A stretch of DNA of 64,000 nucleotides from Impatiens glandulifera. Lineage: Eukaryota > Streptophyta > Magnoliopsida > Ericales > Balsaminaceae. Positions within the stretch are counted from its first letter, which is position 1. Each line of letters begins with the position of its first letter. A model generated the notes under the pieces. That model was not told the origin of the DNA. It saw nothing but the letters and a program-made list of their open reading frames with translations, and made no database searches. The stretch covers positions 135,647,520 through 135,711,519 of the forward strand of contig NC_061862.1 of the NCBI RefSeq assembly GCF_907164915.1, in the 5' to 3' direction. The translations under genes and the position numbers were made by a program. Of this stretch, positions 10,744 to 23,035 are shown piece by piece.

Positions 10744-12244
10744 TTTCTCTTATATAAATATATATTCTCTATCATTATTAATTTTATATAATAATATTTT
10801 TTCAATTTTTCCTTATTGTTATATATATAACCGTTAATTAGTTTATCATAATTTCTCTCCCAATTAATTAATTATAAATAATTATATTTTCTCTCATTAT
10901 GCAAGAGAAATTTAAAATAAATATATATTTTCTAATTAATAATTTTTATTTTTATTTTTATTTTTATATTTTACATCTTTATTTATTTTCACTTGATTTT
11001 ATCTATAAATACAAAGTTTATATATATATATATACACACGATTGTAAACAAGTTTTCTCTCCTTATTAATTTTAGATAAAAATATTTATATTTTTTATAT
11101 ATATATATATATATATAAAGAAAGAGGAGTGATAAAGAAAAAATTTAAGAGAGGATGAGGGATTGAATGACACGTTATTAATTGTAAAAATTAGAAAGAG
11201 TGAGGATAAAGATTAGTACAATGCTATTAATACATGTAGTGCATGTATCCATTAAGAAAGTGACACTTGTTCAAAAAAAAATATCAACAAATGAGGGAGT
11301 TAATGGTTACTTTGTGTATAAGTGTCATTTCATGAACAAATGAGAGATTTGATAATTCACTTTTGTGTATAGGTACGTATCACTTCATGAGTGGGATACA
11401 TGTAATATCTTGTAGTATAAAATTTATTATTTTTTCAAAAAATCAAATTCATGCGCTAATCATTCTCTCTTCCAATCATTTCTATAAATAAATCTAAAAT
11501 AAATAATCTCTTCACATTTATTTTTTAATATATATATATATATATAATGTTTTATAAGTTCAAACCGACTATTTACTATAAAAGAACGTTTATGAATTAC
11601 TATAGTTAAATTAATTTATTCTAAAAATAATTTTAGAATTTTCTACCACCATATATTTATTTGTACATATATTCATCATATAAAAATATATATATATTAT
11701 ATTATCCATAATATTTATATACTCATTATTTTATATATATATTATTTATTTTTCATTATATTAATTATCTTTCAACCTTAATAAATATTTTCTCTCACAT
11801 CCTATATATATATATATTATTAGTATTTTATTTATTTGTTTTTATAGATAAATTACTCTCATAATTATAATATATATATATTTATATATTATATTCTCTC
11901 ATCATTAATTTATATAAATATTTATATTTTTATCTCATTATATCTATATAATGATTTAAATGTTTGTTGTTGAATTCTTATTTGTTTTGAATAACTTAAT
12001 ACTTGTCTGGTATAGATTTGAATGGTCAATTATATATTGTTGTTGTCCCATTATGTTTGTTTGAATCTTAATAAAACTTTGTTTACTCTATTAAAAGAAT
12101 GTAGATGTTTTGACTTGTGAATCTAGTTATACTATACCCAGTTTTTTTTTATAAACAAGCACAATGAAAATATCTTCCATTTAGTAAATTATTATTATTA
12201 TTATTACAATTATAATTGTTAGTATTATTATTTGAAGAATTATA
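10533..12244. other. AT-rich spacer with microsatellites and a ~64-bp duplication
   Basis: No gene. It contains TA tracts at about 10708-10735, 11018-11035, 11096-11118 and 11530-11547. A tandem pair at 11283-11396 shares aacaaatgag, a gtgtata block and cacttcatga, with a period near 64 bp. The rest is simple AT-rich sequence. Confidence 0.65.
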
Positions 12245-12800
12245 AGTAGAAACTCGATAAATTAATACTCGATTATTTAATAAACTCTCTAAGATAATAT
12301 ATTTGGTCGATTCCCGACGACTCGGGGATAGAGTGCTAAATTAATAATTCGTTAAAATTATAAGATAATATATTTTTGATAATTTTTTAGACCTCATATA
12401 AAATATAAATTAATAATTCCTTATATATAGCATATTACACCAATGATTTATGAAGATTTATTGAAAATTGATAAAATTGTCTTTTGTTTTTTTATTGAAA
12501 TCAATTTCCCCTTGAATGTAGTCTCTAATTTCCTTAGCATGGTAATGTTGTTTTCTCCTAGCCTCAACAAATTAATTGTTTCAAATTGGGGCCATTCATT
12601 TGATATACAGGTACATGCAATTGTATACAATAATTAAGTGAAAACTTAAAAGTGTTTGTAAACTAAGTATTTTACTATAAATTAATAAAATATTAATTAA
12701 TATATAAATTAATAATTATTAATTTACCGATTAATTAATAACTCTTTTAATTAATAAATTTTGGTCGTCCCAAATGTATTATTTTATAGAGTTTCTACTG
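12245..12800. mobile_element. Emigrant-like MITE (pogo/Tc1-mariner type)
   Basis: Left end AGTAGAAACTCGATAAATTA and right end, read inward on the other strand, CAGTAGAAACTCTATAAAAT. Both are flanked by TA, the target duplication of Tc1/mariner elements. The ends closely resemble the CAGTA..CCTCTATAAATTAATA termini known for Arabidopsis Emigrant, which is mobilised by a pogo-like transposase. The ~556-bp interior is AT-rich with scattered ATAAATTAATA words and no transposase motif. The overlapping open frames on both strands at 12443-12637 are not recognised. Confidence 0.75.
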
Positions 12801-12892
12801 TATAAGGAATAGACACAAGCAGTCAATTAAGCAAAACTATAAAATTGAAATGAAATTAAATAGTATATGCAATAAAAAAATCAATCAAGTAA

Positions 12893-13335
12893 CACACTAT
12901 TCCCCAAACACATATAATTCATTCAAATTTTAATCCACATGCATCACAATTACATTATCTTCTCAAACACATATAATTCATTCAAATTTGCACATATATA
13001 TACTACTATCACACTATTCTCTCAAACGCATAATTCATTCAAATTTGCACTCACATATATCACAATCACACTAACTTCTCAACATATATAGTTTATTCAA
13101 ATTTGCACCTACATATACCAACATCACACATTCATCTCAAATACATATACTTTATTCAAATTTGTACTAATATATACCACCATCACACTATCCCTCAAAC
13201 ACATATAATTTATTCAAATTTGACTCACATATACCATCATCACACTATCCTCTCAAATATTTATTCACATTTATACTCACATATAATACCATCATATTAT
13301 CCCCTCAAACAAATATAATTAACTTAGATTTGCAT
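12893..13335 (+). repeat. ~60-bp minisatellite, about seven units
   Basis: Each unit reads approximately CTCAAACACATATAATTCAT, then TCAAATTTGCACTCACATAT, then ACCACCATCACACTATCC. Copies are diverged and vary by a few bases in length. The 71-codon Tyr/His/Ile-rich open frame at 13103-13318 is a by-product of the periodicity. Confidence 0.9.
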
Positions 13336-13341
13336 TTTCAA

Positions 13342-13402
13342 GGATTTGAACTCTATTTTCAAGTGTAAAATGTGATCACTTTAACCATTAGACTACTTGT
13401 GA
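13342..13402 (-). other. tRNA-like Pol III box pair (SINE head or tRNA pseudogene)
   Basis: On the minus strand TAGTCTAATGGTTAAAGTG resembles box A of a tRNA gene, and GAGTTCAAATCC, about 25 bp further on, resembles box B. Stem pairing outside the boxes is poor and no cloverleaf is claimed. It could be a SINE head or a decayed tRNA; the tail was not delimited. Confidence 0.35.
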
Positions 13403-13784
13403 TTGATGAGATAATTGTATGTATGCATATATATTTTGTAACCTCAAAAATATCAAAATTTTGATTTGTTTTTATAAAATTCACAAATAAATATCACTCT
13501 TTATTAATAAGTTAAAAAGATTTCTAACTATAAAATATACTTTCACACACCTCTTATCTCTTGGGAAACCAACACTAGTGAAAAAGGGACATTTACCACA
13601 GAGTTTACCGAGAGTATTAGAGAACTTTCGGTATTGGGTCTCGAGAGGAAGAAATCTTTCGTTATTAAAAATAGATTCTGAGAACTTGTATCCTTAGGTG
13701 ATATAAGTTTTTACCAAAAGTTTTCAAATAAATCTTCGGTTTTGACTTTTCCCAAAAAAAAAAAATTTAAGTGTTGGAAAATGG

Positions 13785-14125
13785 ATAATTGCGAAGGTTA
13801 TTCAAAAAACCCTCGATTTTAACTTTCCCCAATTTGGTAATTGCGAAGGGTTTTCAATAACCATCAGTTTTGACCATTCCCCAAAAATAATAGTATGTAT
13901 TATTTGCGAAGGTTTATTGGAAAACCTTCGGTTTTGATTCTTCCAAAAAAAACCTAGAAACTTTCTAAGTATTGGGAGAGGTAATTGCGAAGGTTTTATA
14001 AACCTTCGGTTTTGACTCTTCCCAAAAAAACCTGAAAGGGGTAATTGCAAAGATTTTAAAATAAACCTTCGGTTTTCTCTATTTTAAAATAATTGGGAAG
14101 GGTCAAAACCGAAAGTTATATAAAA
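13785..14125. repeat. CACTA subterminal repeats, 5' side
   Basis: Repeated words gtaattgcgaagg..aaaccttcggttttgac recur about every 60-70 bp. Each contains a GCGAAGGTTT..AAACCTTCGG palindrome. In CACTA elements such subterminal repeats are the binding sites of the TNPA-type protein. Confidence 0.75.
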
Positions 14126-14766
14126 ACTTTCAGTAATGATCTTTTTAAATAAAATAAACCCTACTTCATATCTTCTTATCTCCGTCGATTTCTTTCTCCC
14201 CTTCTCTCTCCCCTATTCCTCCTTCCGCCCACGCCGCCTCCCGCCCGCTACCATCCGAAGACGATTTTCATTCTTCCGCCCGCGCCGTCGACCGAACCCA
14301 CCTTCATCTCACCTTCAACTACCGCCCCCGCCAATTCCAGGTTAGATTTTATTTTATTTGGTTATGATAGATTCTTTGTTTGGTTATATGGTTAGATTTA
14401 GGTTTGTTATTCGTTAGTTTTAGGTTTTATTTAGGTTAGTTTAGATTATATTTTGTTTGATATATGTATGATTAGGTTAGATTTTGTTAAATATATGTAT
14501 GATTTTGTTAGTTTTGTTTGATATAGGTTTGGATTAGGTTATAATTTGTTTGATATATTTTGGATTAGGTTATTGTGTTTGATTTAAGTTATATTACACT
14601 TGGATTAAGGTTATTTTGTTTAATTTATGTTTGATTAGTATGATTTATGTTAAATTTGGTTTGATATATATTATATTTGGATTCATGTTAGATTAGATTT
14701 ATTAATATTATATACATTGTGGTTAAATTCATAAATTTATTAATGAAATGTATTAAGGATGATTAA

Positions 14767-15084
14767 TTGGAAGCGTATGCGGAAAACACCAGAGAAACTG
14801 CCCCGTCATTCCTAAACATGCTAGCACAATCAAGTTATGACCTAGGGTCTGTCGCAGTGGACCCAATGACTACTACTTATGTTAAATGTGAGGAGGATGT
14901 GAGACACATAGCGTTGGCATTGAAGCAAATTCAATTGAGGGATGCGGAAAGAACTTAATTATTTACTGAAATTAAAGCGGAGAGGGAGCAAATGGCGCAA
15001 AAATTGAAGAATCTTAAACAAAAAGTTGGATTCTTCATGAGACAGAATCAACCACCCCCTCCTCTCCCCCCAACTACTAAGTAG
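14767..15084 (+). pseudogene. C-terminal fragment of CACTA Transposase_24-type protein
   Basis: An open frame begins MEAYAENTRETAPSFLNMLA and, after one stop near 14956, continues as a coiled-coil ending FFMRQNQPPPPLPP. The end matches FMRQQPPPSPP of the better preserved gene at 42974-43995, which identifies it as the tail of the second protein of the same family. The N-terminal DNA-binding exons are missing here. It lies directly downstream of the 5' untranslated exon, so it may once have formed a fused short transcript. Confidence 0.6.
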
Positions 15085-15299
15085 ATTAAAGTATTTGAAT
15101 AATTATTTGTAAAACGTTTTCGTTCGACTGATAACATGTTTTGGTGTGTTTTGACTTTGGTTTAGAATTATGAATTATAATTATCTTTTGGTTTATGAAT
15201 ATGATTTATGAATGTTTTCTAAATGTATTGGTTTGTCTTTATTTGAGAAATTTATTGAATATTTTCGATTTATAACCTTGTAAAAAAATAGAAAAAATT

Positions 15300-16125
15300 C
15301 TAAGTGTAGGGTAATTGCGAAGGTTATTCAAAGAATCCTCGGTTTTAACTTTCCAGAAATTGGTAATTGCGAAGGTTTATTTGAAAACCTTCGCTTTAAC
15401 CCATCTTAAAAAAAATTGAAAAAATTCTAAGTGTTGGAAAGGGGGTAATTGTAAAAGTTTATTTAAAAACCTTCGTTTTTGACCCATCCTAAAAAAATTA
15501 GAAAAAATTCTAAGTGTTGGGAAGGGTAATTGCGAAGGTTTATTTGAAAACCTTCGCTTTTGTCCCTTTTTAAAAAAATTGGAAAAAATTCTAAGAGTTT
15601 TGAGGGGGTAATTGCGAAGGTTTATTTGAAAACCTTCGCTTTTGACCCTTTCTAAAAAAATTGGAAAAAATTCTAAGTGTTAGGAATGGGTAATTGCGAA
15701 TGTTTATTTAAAAATATTCGTTTTTGACCCTTTCTAAAAACTTGGAAAAAAAATTTAAGTGTTGGGAAGGGGGTAATTGCGAAGGTTTATTTGAAACCTT
15801 CCCTTTGACTCCTAAAAAATTGGAAAAAATTCTAAGTGTTGAGAAGGGGGTAATTGCGAAGGTTTATTGGAAAACCTTCTCTTTTGACCCTTTCTAAAAT
15901 AATTGAAAAAAATCTAAGTATTGAGAATGGGGTAATTGCGAAGGTTTATTGGAAAACATTCTCTTTTGACCCATCCTAAAAAAATTGGAAAAAAATCTAA
16001 GTGTTCGGAAGGGTGTAATTGCAAAGGTTTATTGGAAAACCTTTGCTTTTGACACTTTCTAAAAAAAATTAGAAAAAATTCTAAGAGTTGCGAAGGTGTA
16101 TTGTAAAACTTTTGTTTTTGACCCT
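15300..16125. repeat. CACTA subterminal repeats, 3' side
   Basis: About eleven units of 65-75 bp. Each contains gggtaattgcgaaggtttat, an inverted AAACCTTCGC, ttttgaccc, and a spacer (ctaaaaaaattggaaaaaattctaagtgttggg, given here in pieces). The hairpin core GCGAAGGTTTAT..AAACCTTCGC is kept while the spacers vary. Confidence 0.8.
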
Positions 16126-16534
16126 CCCAAAAACATTATGTTAAAAGTCAGGACCGAGAGAAATTTGAAAATCTCTCGTTTTTTAATGTAAGTACCAAAA
16201 GTTAATTGATTAACTTTTTGTATTCATTCCATATTTTATTTGATTTTTTGTAATTTTATTATTTAAACTATTTAATCATGTCAAGTGTGTTATTTTTTAA
16301 GAATAAAGATTGTGTTTAATGTTTATGATTGTGTTTGATAATATAAAGAAGTAATGTATGTTTATGTTTGATGATCATATGAATGTGTGTAAAGTTTGAT
16401 CATATGGATTGTGTAATGTTTTAAGGATATCAAATGTGTTAAATTAATGTTGTTCAAGGTTATTAGAAAGTGGAAAACCAATTAAATGAACAATTTATCA
16501 AGTGATAATAATATAAGTATATCTTTCGGTAATA

Positions 16535-16730
16535 ATATTCAAAACTGAGAAATATACATAAATATCTCGGGTTCTCTATTTCAAAAATAATTGGCATATG
16601 TCAAAACCGAGAGATTTAGACATATCTCTCGGAATCTAAAATGATCAAAACCGAGAGATATGTCTAAATCTCTCGGAATTATGAGGTTGATCAAACTGAA
16701 AGTTTTCAAATAACTTTCGGTAATGACCTT
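16535..16730. repeat. CACTA subterminal palindromes, CCGAGAGAT type
   Basis: Three to four copies of aaaccgagagat..atatctctcggaatt, each an inverted repeat, plus aactgaaagttttcaaataa..ctttcggt. They are clearly related to the ACCGAGAGTT palindromes at 44215-44880 and differ from the GCGAAGG type upstream. This indicates at least two CACTA subfamilies in the window. Confidence 0.75.
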
Positions 16731-17640
16731 TTAAAAAAACAAAACCCTTCTTCTCTTCTTCTTTCCGCCCGATCGTTTTTCCTCTTTCTCTCTCCTCGAT
16801 AGCTCCTGCCAGCGTCACCTGCCCGCCGAAGACGATGCCCGATGCTTCCTATTCAAGACGACGCCCATCCGAAGACGACTCCCCCCATTGAAGACGTCCT
16901 TGCTTGAAGCTGCCTCCTACCGACCATCCGGATTGAAGAAGTAGTTGTCGCTTGCTTGAAGTAGCTTCCTGCCGGCTCCGCCGTCAGTCTGTATTTAAAG
17001 GTCAAACTAGTTTATATTTCAGTTTGATTTTATATATTTAGATTAATTAATGTTATATTTTGTTGGATTAATGTTAGATTATGTTATATGTTATATATTA
17101 ATAGGTTGATTTGGTTAGATTTATGGATATTTGGTTTGAATTAGATTTGATTTTAGGTTAGAATTGCTATATGTTTGAATGAATTGGATTTTAGGTATGA
17201 ATTATGTATGAATGAAATAATGTTGGATTAGATTTGGTTTGATTAATGTTAGATTATGTTGGATTTTGATTAGATATATGTTAATTTGTTAGATTAGGTT
17301 GTATTTTATATATTAGGTTGATTTGGTTAGATTAATGAATATTTGGTTAGATTAATGAATATTTGGTTTGATTAATATTAAAAATTGGTTTATATTGAGT
17401 TTGATTTAGGTTATATTTTGGTTATATTAATTTATATTTTGGTTTGATAGATGTTTGATTAGGATGGATATTCCATAAATGATTGATATTGTTACATTGA
17501 CTTTGATTTATGGTTAATATGTTATATATTGAGTTTAATTTAGGTTATACTTAGTTAGAATTATGTAGGATAAATTTAAGCCTAATTAATTTAGATAAAT
17601 TAAATAAATAATAATGCGGGTTGTTTTCTATCTTATTAGA

Positions 17641-18930
17641 ATGATGGAAGTACCCAATAAAACTTGGATGACCTTACGTCGAGATCATCCAGATTACGAG
17701 GAAGGTGTTGACAAATTCCTCAAGTTTGCAGTTATGAGTACAAGACGATAAATAGTGAAATGTTCTTGTGTGAAATGCTTGAACACGACGTCTATTTCCA
17801 TAGACGATGTGAAGACTCACCTCATCATTTATGGAATAAATCTTCATTACGAATTCTGGTATTTTCATGGAGAAAAGAGACTTACTGCTAACGTGGTTAA
17901 TGATGATGATGATTATGATGTCAATGACTTGGATGATGATGATGATGGTCAATCGGAGGATGTCGTGTCGGAATTCAACGATCCTAGAATGGGGATGAAT
18001 AATACAGTCAATGAAGATGTCAATGAAGAACGTTATATGCACGATTTTATAAACGATATGTCCTCCAACGTTAATGATGGCCCGAACAACCATGAATCAG
18101 GCGAGGATGCGTAGAGATTTTATAAATTGCTTGATGATTCTAAACAGTCATTGTATGAAGGTGATCAAATAACGAAATCATTAGCACTACTGAAACTACT
18201 TCACATAAAGAATATCGGTCAATGGACAAATTATTTGTTCACTATGTTGTTGCGTCTGCTTAAATAAGACATATTACCGATGGACCCTCAATTTCCAAAC
18301 TCCTACTACGAATGTAAAAAATTCATTAAAGATATCGGTCTTAAGTATGAGAAAATAGACGCATATGAGAACAATTGTATGCTATTTTGGAAAGATGACA
18401 AAAATGTAGAGTCTTGTAGAGTTTATGGCCTTTCTAGATGGAAAGTCGACCAAGAAAGTGGGGCAGTTCGAAAGAAGCAAAATGAGAAATTCATGTCAAC
18501 TAAGGTTTTAAGATATTTTCCTCTAATACCAAGACTACAAAGACTATACATGTCCTCGTAAACTTCTCCAATGATGAGATGACATAAGGAAGGAAGAGTT
18601 GATAGTGATACGTTGAGACATCCGGCTGATTCATTAACTTGGAAAAAGTTTGATGAAAATTATAAAGATTTCGCGTCGGACTAGAAACGTTTGACTGGGT
18701 TTATCAAGCGATGGGTGTCAACCATTTACTAACGGGAAAAAGTCATACAATGTATGGCCGGTTATTCTCGTTTCTTATAATGTGTCACTCACTACTTGCA
18801 ATGATTATAGAAATTTCATTTTATCTATTTAATTTCAGGTCCAAGGAGTCCGGGAGATGCAATTGACATATTTCTCTAGTCATTGATTGACGAGTTGACT
18901 GAACTTTATTTTAGATAAATTAGATAGTTA
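17641..18930 (+). pseudogene. CACTA TNPD-type transposase, decayed and truncated
   Basis: Begins MMEVPNKTWMTLRRDHPDYE with EGVDKFLKFA, the N-terminal transposase-associated domain. It continues, after a stop at 17749, with IVKCSCVKC..VKTHLIIYGI..EFWYFHGEKR, where the CxC..C and W..HGE pattern is typical. An Asp-rich acidic linker follows (18000-18110). The transposase proper (Transposase_21) begins with YKLLDDSKQSLYEG and continues through PNSYYECKKFIKDIGL (about 18295) and NNCMLFWKDDKN. Further pieces are YNVWPVILVSYNV (frameshifted, near 18745) and a QGPRSPGDAI..-like segment at 18840-18890. The catalytic centre of the family is only partly kept and the C-terminus is lost to an LTR insertion. 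Several stops and frameshifts make it non-functional. Confidence 0.8.
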
Positions 18931-18964
18931 ATTAATAACTTAACCAAACTCACCATTTGTGCAG

Positions 18965-19990
18965 GAAAAGCAGAGAGCGGTCATACTCTCAATTTGGCAA
19001 GTCAACCGATATCATAGAAGCGACACAAATCAGAACTCCCTAATTAATCTATCTTCTCAGAAACAGTATTAGTAGAAGATCGGTTCGGCTCAACTACAGG
19101 ATCGGTGAAACCTTTTACTCAAAGATCGATCGTTATTCTTCGGTAGTAAGACCGGTCAACCGATGTTAAAACAACAAACCGGTATGAAGTCCGGTCGGCT
19201 CAAATTATTGGTTCAAGTGATCGTACAAAATTAATGGGAAGTGCAATAGATCAAATCAAAGATATGGAACTACTGGAAGTTTCCATTTTGATACAATAGG
19301 TCCACTTTGGGAATATGCATAAGGTGATCTTCAAATATGAAGATTGTGCCATTTCCTATTTGATACAAGTCTGTTGATTTACTGCAGAAAGTAGAAGACT
19401 TCCAAGTGACCAGATACTTATTTTGGTATAAGTCTAAAAGCAGCACCCAAGGAGCAGGTAACTGTCAAAACCGCCCAGCTGATAAACTCAATAGAAGACA
19501 AACTGGCCGACTGCATTGCTTCTTGGGAAGCATCAATCGCATTTAATGCCATGCAACTCCTTTTGACCAACCAATCAGGTTCAAGGATTACCATGAAAGT
19601 ATCCGTTGAAAGAAAAATATGATCGTTGTCATATTTTCACTATTTAAGGAGAAGTTAAAGAACAAAAGCAAAAAGTGACCAGTAATTAAAAACCAAGTGA
19701 TACATTGTCTTTTACATCATCCATTAACACAAGAAAAAGCCTATTGTTCTTACATTACAATCTGTCCAAAAGTGTTAAAGTGTATCACAATTTTATTCAT
19801 TCTTTGTAAGAGTTGTAAGTCAATAATGAGCAGTAAAGAAGCCTCGATTATTTGACGTATTGTAAAGTGTGATTGAATATTCTTAGTGAATATCCTTCTC
19901 AAGGTTTGAGAAGAAGGGGTGACGTAGGAGTTTTATCTCCGAACATCCATAAATCTTGTGTTCTATTCTTTCTCTATTCCATTCATCCTT
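18965..19990 (+). mobile_element. LTR fragment inserted in the CACTA element
   Basis: The right part (about 19850-19960) reads gtgaatatccttctcaaggt, a gaagaaggggtgacgtagga block and tttatctccgaacatccat. These blocks are shared with the LTRs at 50690-51805 (plus) and 23645-25329 (minus). The left part contains GGTCGGCTC/ACCGGTC words. It interrupts the CACTA element between the TNPD gene and the second gene. The terminal CA is missing because it ends in sequence like catccataaatctccgaac followed by the CACTA intron. Internal retrotransposon code is absent. Confidence 0.6.
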
Positions 19991-20058
19991 GTCAGTATCC
20001 ATTCATCCATAAATCTCCGAACTTTTTTTTTATAACATTTGAATGATTTATTTTTCAG

Positions 20059-20650
20059 TATCCGTTCGAGTGTACTAATGGTTCTATTGATCAATATCGA
20101 GCGACCGGATTGACACACGCCAAACAAATATGAGATAGGTGATGCTTGAATTTGAATAGGGATTATATCCGGATTCATGAAGGAGATGAGGTGACAGTAC
20201 TCACCAATCCCCCACGAGACTACAATCGAGATGATTGGGAATTCACGTGTCAGAACCATTGCTTTACGGAACGATTTAAGGTACGGTTTCATAATTCAAA
20301 TAAAATCTGATATCAATTATTCTAACTTCATTTTTTTATTTCAAATACATAGAAATAGTCATACCAATGTTGTTAACAGGAATAAGATGAAATTCCCACA
20401 TCATACTAGAAGTAGACCGTTTTCTCAAGTTGAGGAAGAGTTGGTATGTACATTGTTCATTATTTTTAATAACTTAATATAAAGAATGTTATGAATTTTA
20501 TAAATTTTATAAATAATTTATTTCAACAAACGCTTGAAATAGGATGGACCCCCTCCGTCGTTGAAGTATTCAAAAGGACCCGTACCCTAAAACCTACGAA
20601 AGAAAACTCAACCCCCATCTCGGACGAACGAGCACAAGAGAAAATTGTAA
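20059..20650 (+). pseudogene. CACTA Transposase_24-type gene, exons 1-3
   Basis: Three exon-like blocks with GT-AG borders match exons of the gene at 42974-43995: YPFECTNGSIDQYRATGLTHA..YNRDDWEFTCQNHCFTERFK (20059-20280), RNSHTNVVNRNKMKFPHHTR with SRPFSQVEEEL (about 20352-20443), and IGWTPSVVEVFKRTRT..ERAQEKI (about 20529-20649). The NRxKxxxPHHTxSRPF block is the conserved core of the family. A stop interrupts exon 1. The last coiled-coil exon is missing, replaced by unrelated sequence after about 20660. Confidence 0.7.
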
Positions 20651-20735
20651 ATTTTGTTCGTCCTAACTATTCCCCCTATATTGTAGGTTTTTCTGGTCAC
20701 AAACAAGGCTCCCAAACGAGACCAAGTGAGTAGTG

Positions 20736-21140
20736 TTTTGTGAAAACTGAAATGGCTGAATAACGTGTTGAAACCAGATCTACAATCGAGTTTAGGGACT
20801 GCATACCATGATGAAGGAGATGTTCTGGCAATATCAACTTTGAAAGCCAGTTTGACTCCAGTCCCGCAATACCAACTACTCTTAACCCTCCTTAAACCTA
20901 ACTCAATCTAAACCATTCTACTACCAACTAAACCAACCCTTTCGAGATTTCTGCTCTCATAATCCAATGAAGATGTCAATGACATCACTTGGTATATGGA
21001 GTTTGAGTATGACCAAAAGGCCTAATAATATTTCACTCGGGTTCACCCTGCCACATGAGCTTCATAGTTGCCCATGGATCGAAGTTACTAGTGATCCAGC
21101 CCAAAGAGGTCGAGTTATAAATATGAAAAGCCATGAAAGT
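20736..21140. other. No recognised gene
   Basis: Mixed sequence with a CTAAACC-rich stretch near 20880-20940. Frames of moderate length are open around 20960-21130 on the plus strand but match nothing I recognise. Confidence 0.4.
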
Positions 21141-23035
21141 TGATTGATAATTTTCAATATATATTAGACACCTCCCATAGAAGGTACTTTAGATGCCCCA
21201 GTAGATTATAGTGAATATAATCAAGTGTTTTTTAGTATTGTGGATTACATTAGACACAATAACTCTTTTCCTGATTGCGACTACGCAAAACTCACAAAAC
21301 ATCAATCAATTAATATATTCCCATCAAGAGGTCCTCGTTTACTCAACTTTGTCTCATTATTACTTATATGACCAGTCACATATACCATAAATTTGTGACA
21401 TCGTCATCAAATAATGAGGAGGGTGGCAACATCAACATTGCTTAAACTGTGGAGCCGTTAGTACATATAACATGTCAGTTTTCTTTCAACCTTTCATCAT
21501 GACAATACATCTTTATTAACCTTCATAACTCCACCTTCATAGTGTACTTGTACCCTTTTGAAATGAGAATATTAAGAGAAATAAATTTTCTCTTCAAATC
21601 AGGACATGTCTCACATCATCAAGTAGTCGATAGTTCATCAACATTTTGATTTGTATTCTTCTTGTACCCACAATCTTGCATGATGAATTGTCTTCTATTA
21701 ACACACACCTTTGAAACTATATCATATATGAAAATTAGTCCGATTGGGGACACGTATGATACGTATAACCAGAATCGATTATCCAATCATCTTGCGATCG
21801 TACGTCGTAATATAAGCCATTAGAGTTCACTATCTTTAGATTCACAATATTGGTTTTATCGAAAGGTTTTGTCTGTTTTCCAATAATAGATTAATCATTT
21901 TCCTTATCTTATTTTGTAATATTCCAACACTCAGAATTTATGTGGCCTCCTTTTATGCATAATTGTAAGTTTTCCAAAGTTTTCCTTGATTTTGATCCAG
22001 TTTGTCTAATAAACTATTTGAAAACTTTATTGGGTTTTTTTCCCTCGAAGAAAAAATGAATTCTATCGGACCATTAAAATAATTAACAAGAATGTTTCAT
22101 TTTCCTCATTCAGGAATTATGCATCATAGACATCATTAGTTGTGACAATTATCACAACTAAAATAACATAGTACCATGAATGGGATATACGATGAGGGGA
22201 AACAGACCATATCAAAATCAAAGCTAATCTGCATAATCCATACTTGACTTCCAAGGGCTCCAAATTACTACAATTTCTTTAAATGCTCTTGTAAGGAATG
22301 CCTTCAGGCATATAATGAAAAATATAATTTCTGATTCAGATATAGATTATTAGTAAGACTTTTTGTCATACATAGTATTCTAACTTCAACCATAACCCAA
22401 CAACACTACTCTCTTCAGAACATCCTATAGAATATGTTCGACAATATAAATAGATATGAGACATATTCTTGCGATCCTTACTCCTTTTTCTCTTCTATTA
22501 TCCACGAATTGGGGTATCTTATAAACCCTAATAAGTTTCTTCCAAATCATATGAATGAGTAAAATTCACATCTTTATCTAATTATAAAAAACATAATGTT
22601 ATGATCTAACAACGAAATATCGTACTTTATACTCGATATCTCTACCATATATGTCTTCAAATAAAAAATGTCAAGTCTTTGATTACTAATTGGTTGAAAA
22701 ATAGAATATGAAGTTGAGATTAATCAATATAAAGAAGAGACTAATATAAATAAAAGAAAACATGATAATAAGACAAAATTTACGTGGAAACCCAAGATGA
22801 AAAAAAACCACGGTGAGAGAATAATTTATTCCCTGGTTACAATAGAATATTACAACTTAGAGAGAGAAGAATAATGAAAAAATATTCTATATGTATTAAA
22901 AACCCTAACTAAGACCATATATTTAGAGTCACAGAACTGGGCCTATGGGACCCAATATAAATAGTTAAGATTCTTTAATTTCACTGCGAGTCTTGACCCT
23001 AAATAAAACCTCATCTAGGTCACCATAATCTAACA
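21140..23035 (-). mobile_element. Decayed Ty1/copia retrotransposon (5' half)
   Basis: Read on the minus strand: LTR (23035-22669), a gag-like region without long open frames (22660-22010), a zinc-knuckle piece LQLCIKGGHINSECW (about 21960), the protease region DDWIIDSGYTYHTCPQSD (about 21780), NSSCKIVGTRRIQIKM and LLDDVRHV (21700-21610), the pre-integrase piece with DLLMG (about 21310), and LDYIHYNLLGHLK (about 21190). All are in the order expected for copia gag-pol. Stops and frameshifts are frequent. The protease active-site triad DSG is kept. Integrase core, RT and the 3' LTR are missing. Confidence 0.75.
22669..23035 (-). repeat. 5' LTR of the decayed copia element
   Basis: On the minus strand it begins TGTTAGATTATGGTGACC and ends ..GACTTGACA, so it has the TG..CA form. 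It includes the plant copia LTR landmark GTGGTTTTT..CATCTTGGGTTTCCACG, a counterpart of which (GTGGTTTTTACCTAATTTGG) occurs in the LTRs of the complete element at 31991-37072. A clean primer-binding site was not found beside it; a possible decayed one (TGGTAGAGATATCGAG) lies about 20 bp inside. Confidence 0.6.

Larger units (their letters stand above)
13573..16150. mobile_element. Short CACTA (En/Spm-like) derivative
   Basis: It starts with the CACTA-superfamily terminus CACTAGTGAAAAAGGGACAT. The order is then: subterminal repeats (13785-14125), a C-rich untranslated exon (about 14150-14340) ending at a GTTAGATT donor-like site, a long T/G-rich intron-like stretch, the C-terminal piece of a Transposase_24-type protein (14767-15084), and a second array of subterminal repeats (15300-16125). 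This is a deletion derivative that lost the TNPD gene. No matching 3' terminus was found; the array runs into a different CACTA 5' region at about 16150. Confidence 0.7.
16150..20735 (+). mobile_element. Truncated CACTA element with TNPD and Transposase_24 genes
   Basis: Order: subterminal palindromes with CCGAGAGATT (16535-16730); a C-rich untranslated exon (about 16740-17000) with repeated gaagacg words; intron-like T/G-rich sequence; the TNPD transposase start at 17641; transposase code to about 18930; an inserted LTR (18965-19990); then exons of the second gene (20059-20650). No 5' CACTA terminus is seen at 16150 and no 3' subterminal array follows. It is therefore truncated at both ends. 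Confidence 0.7.
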
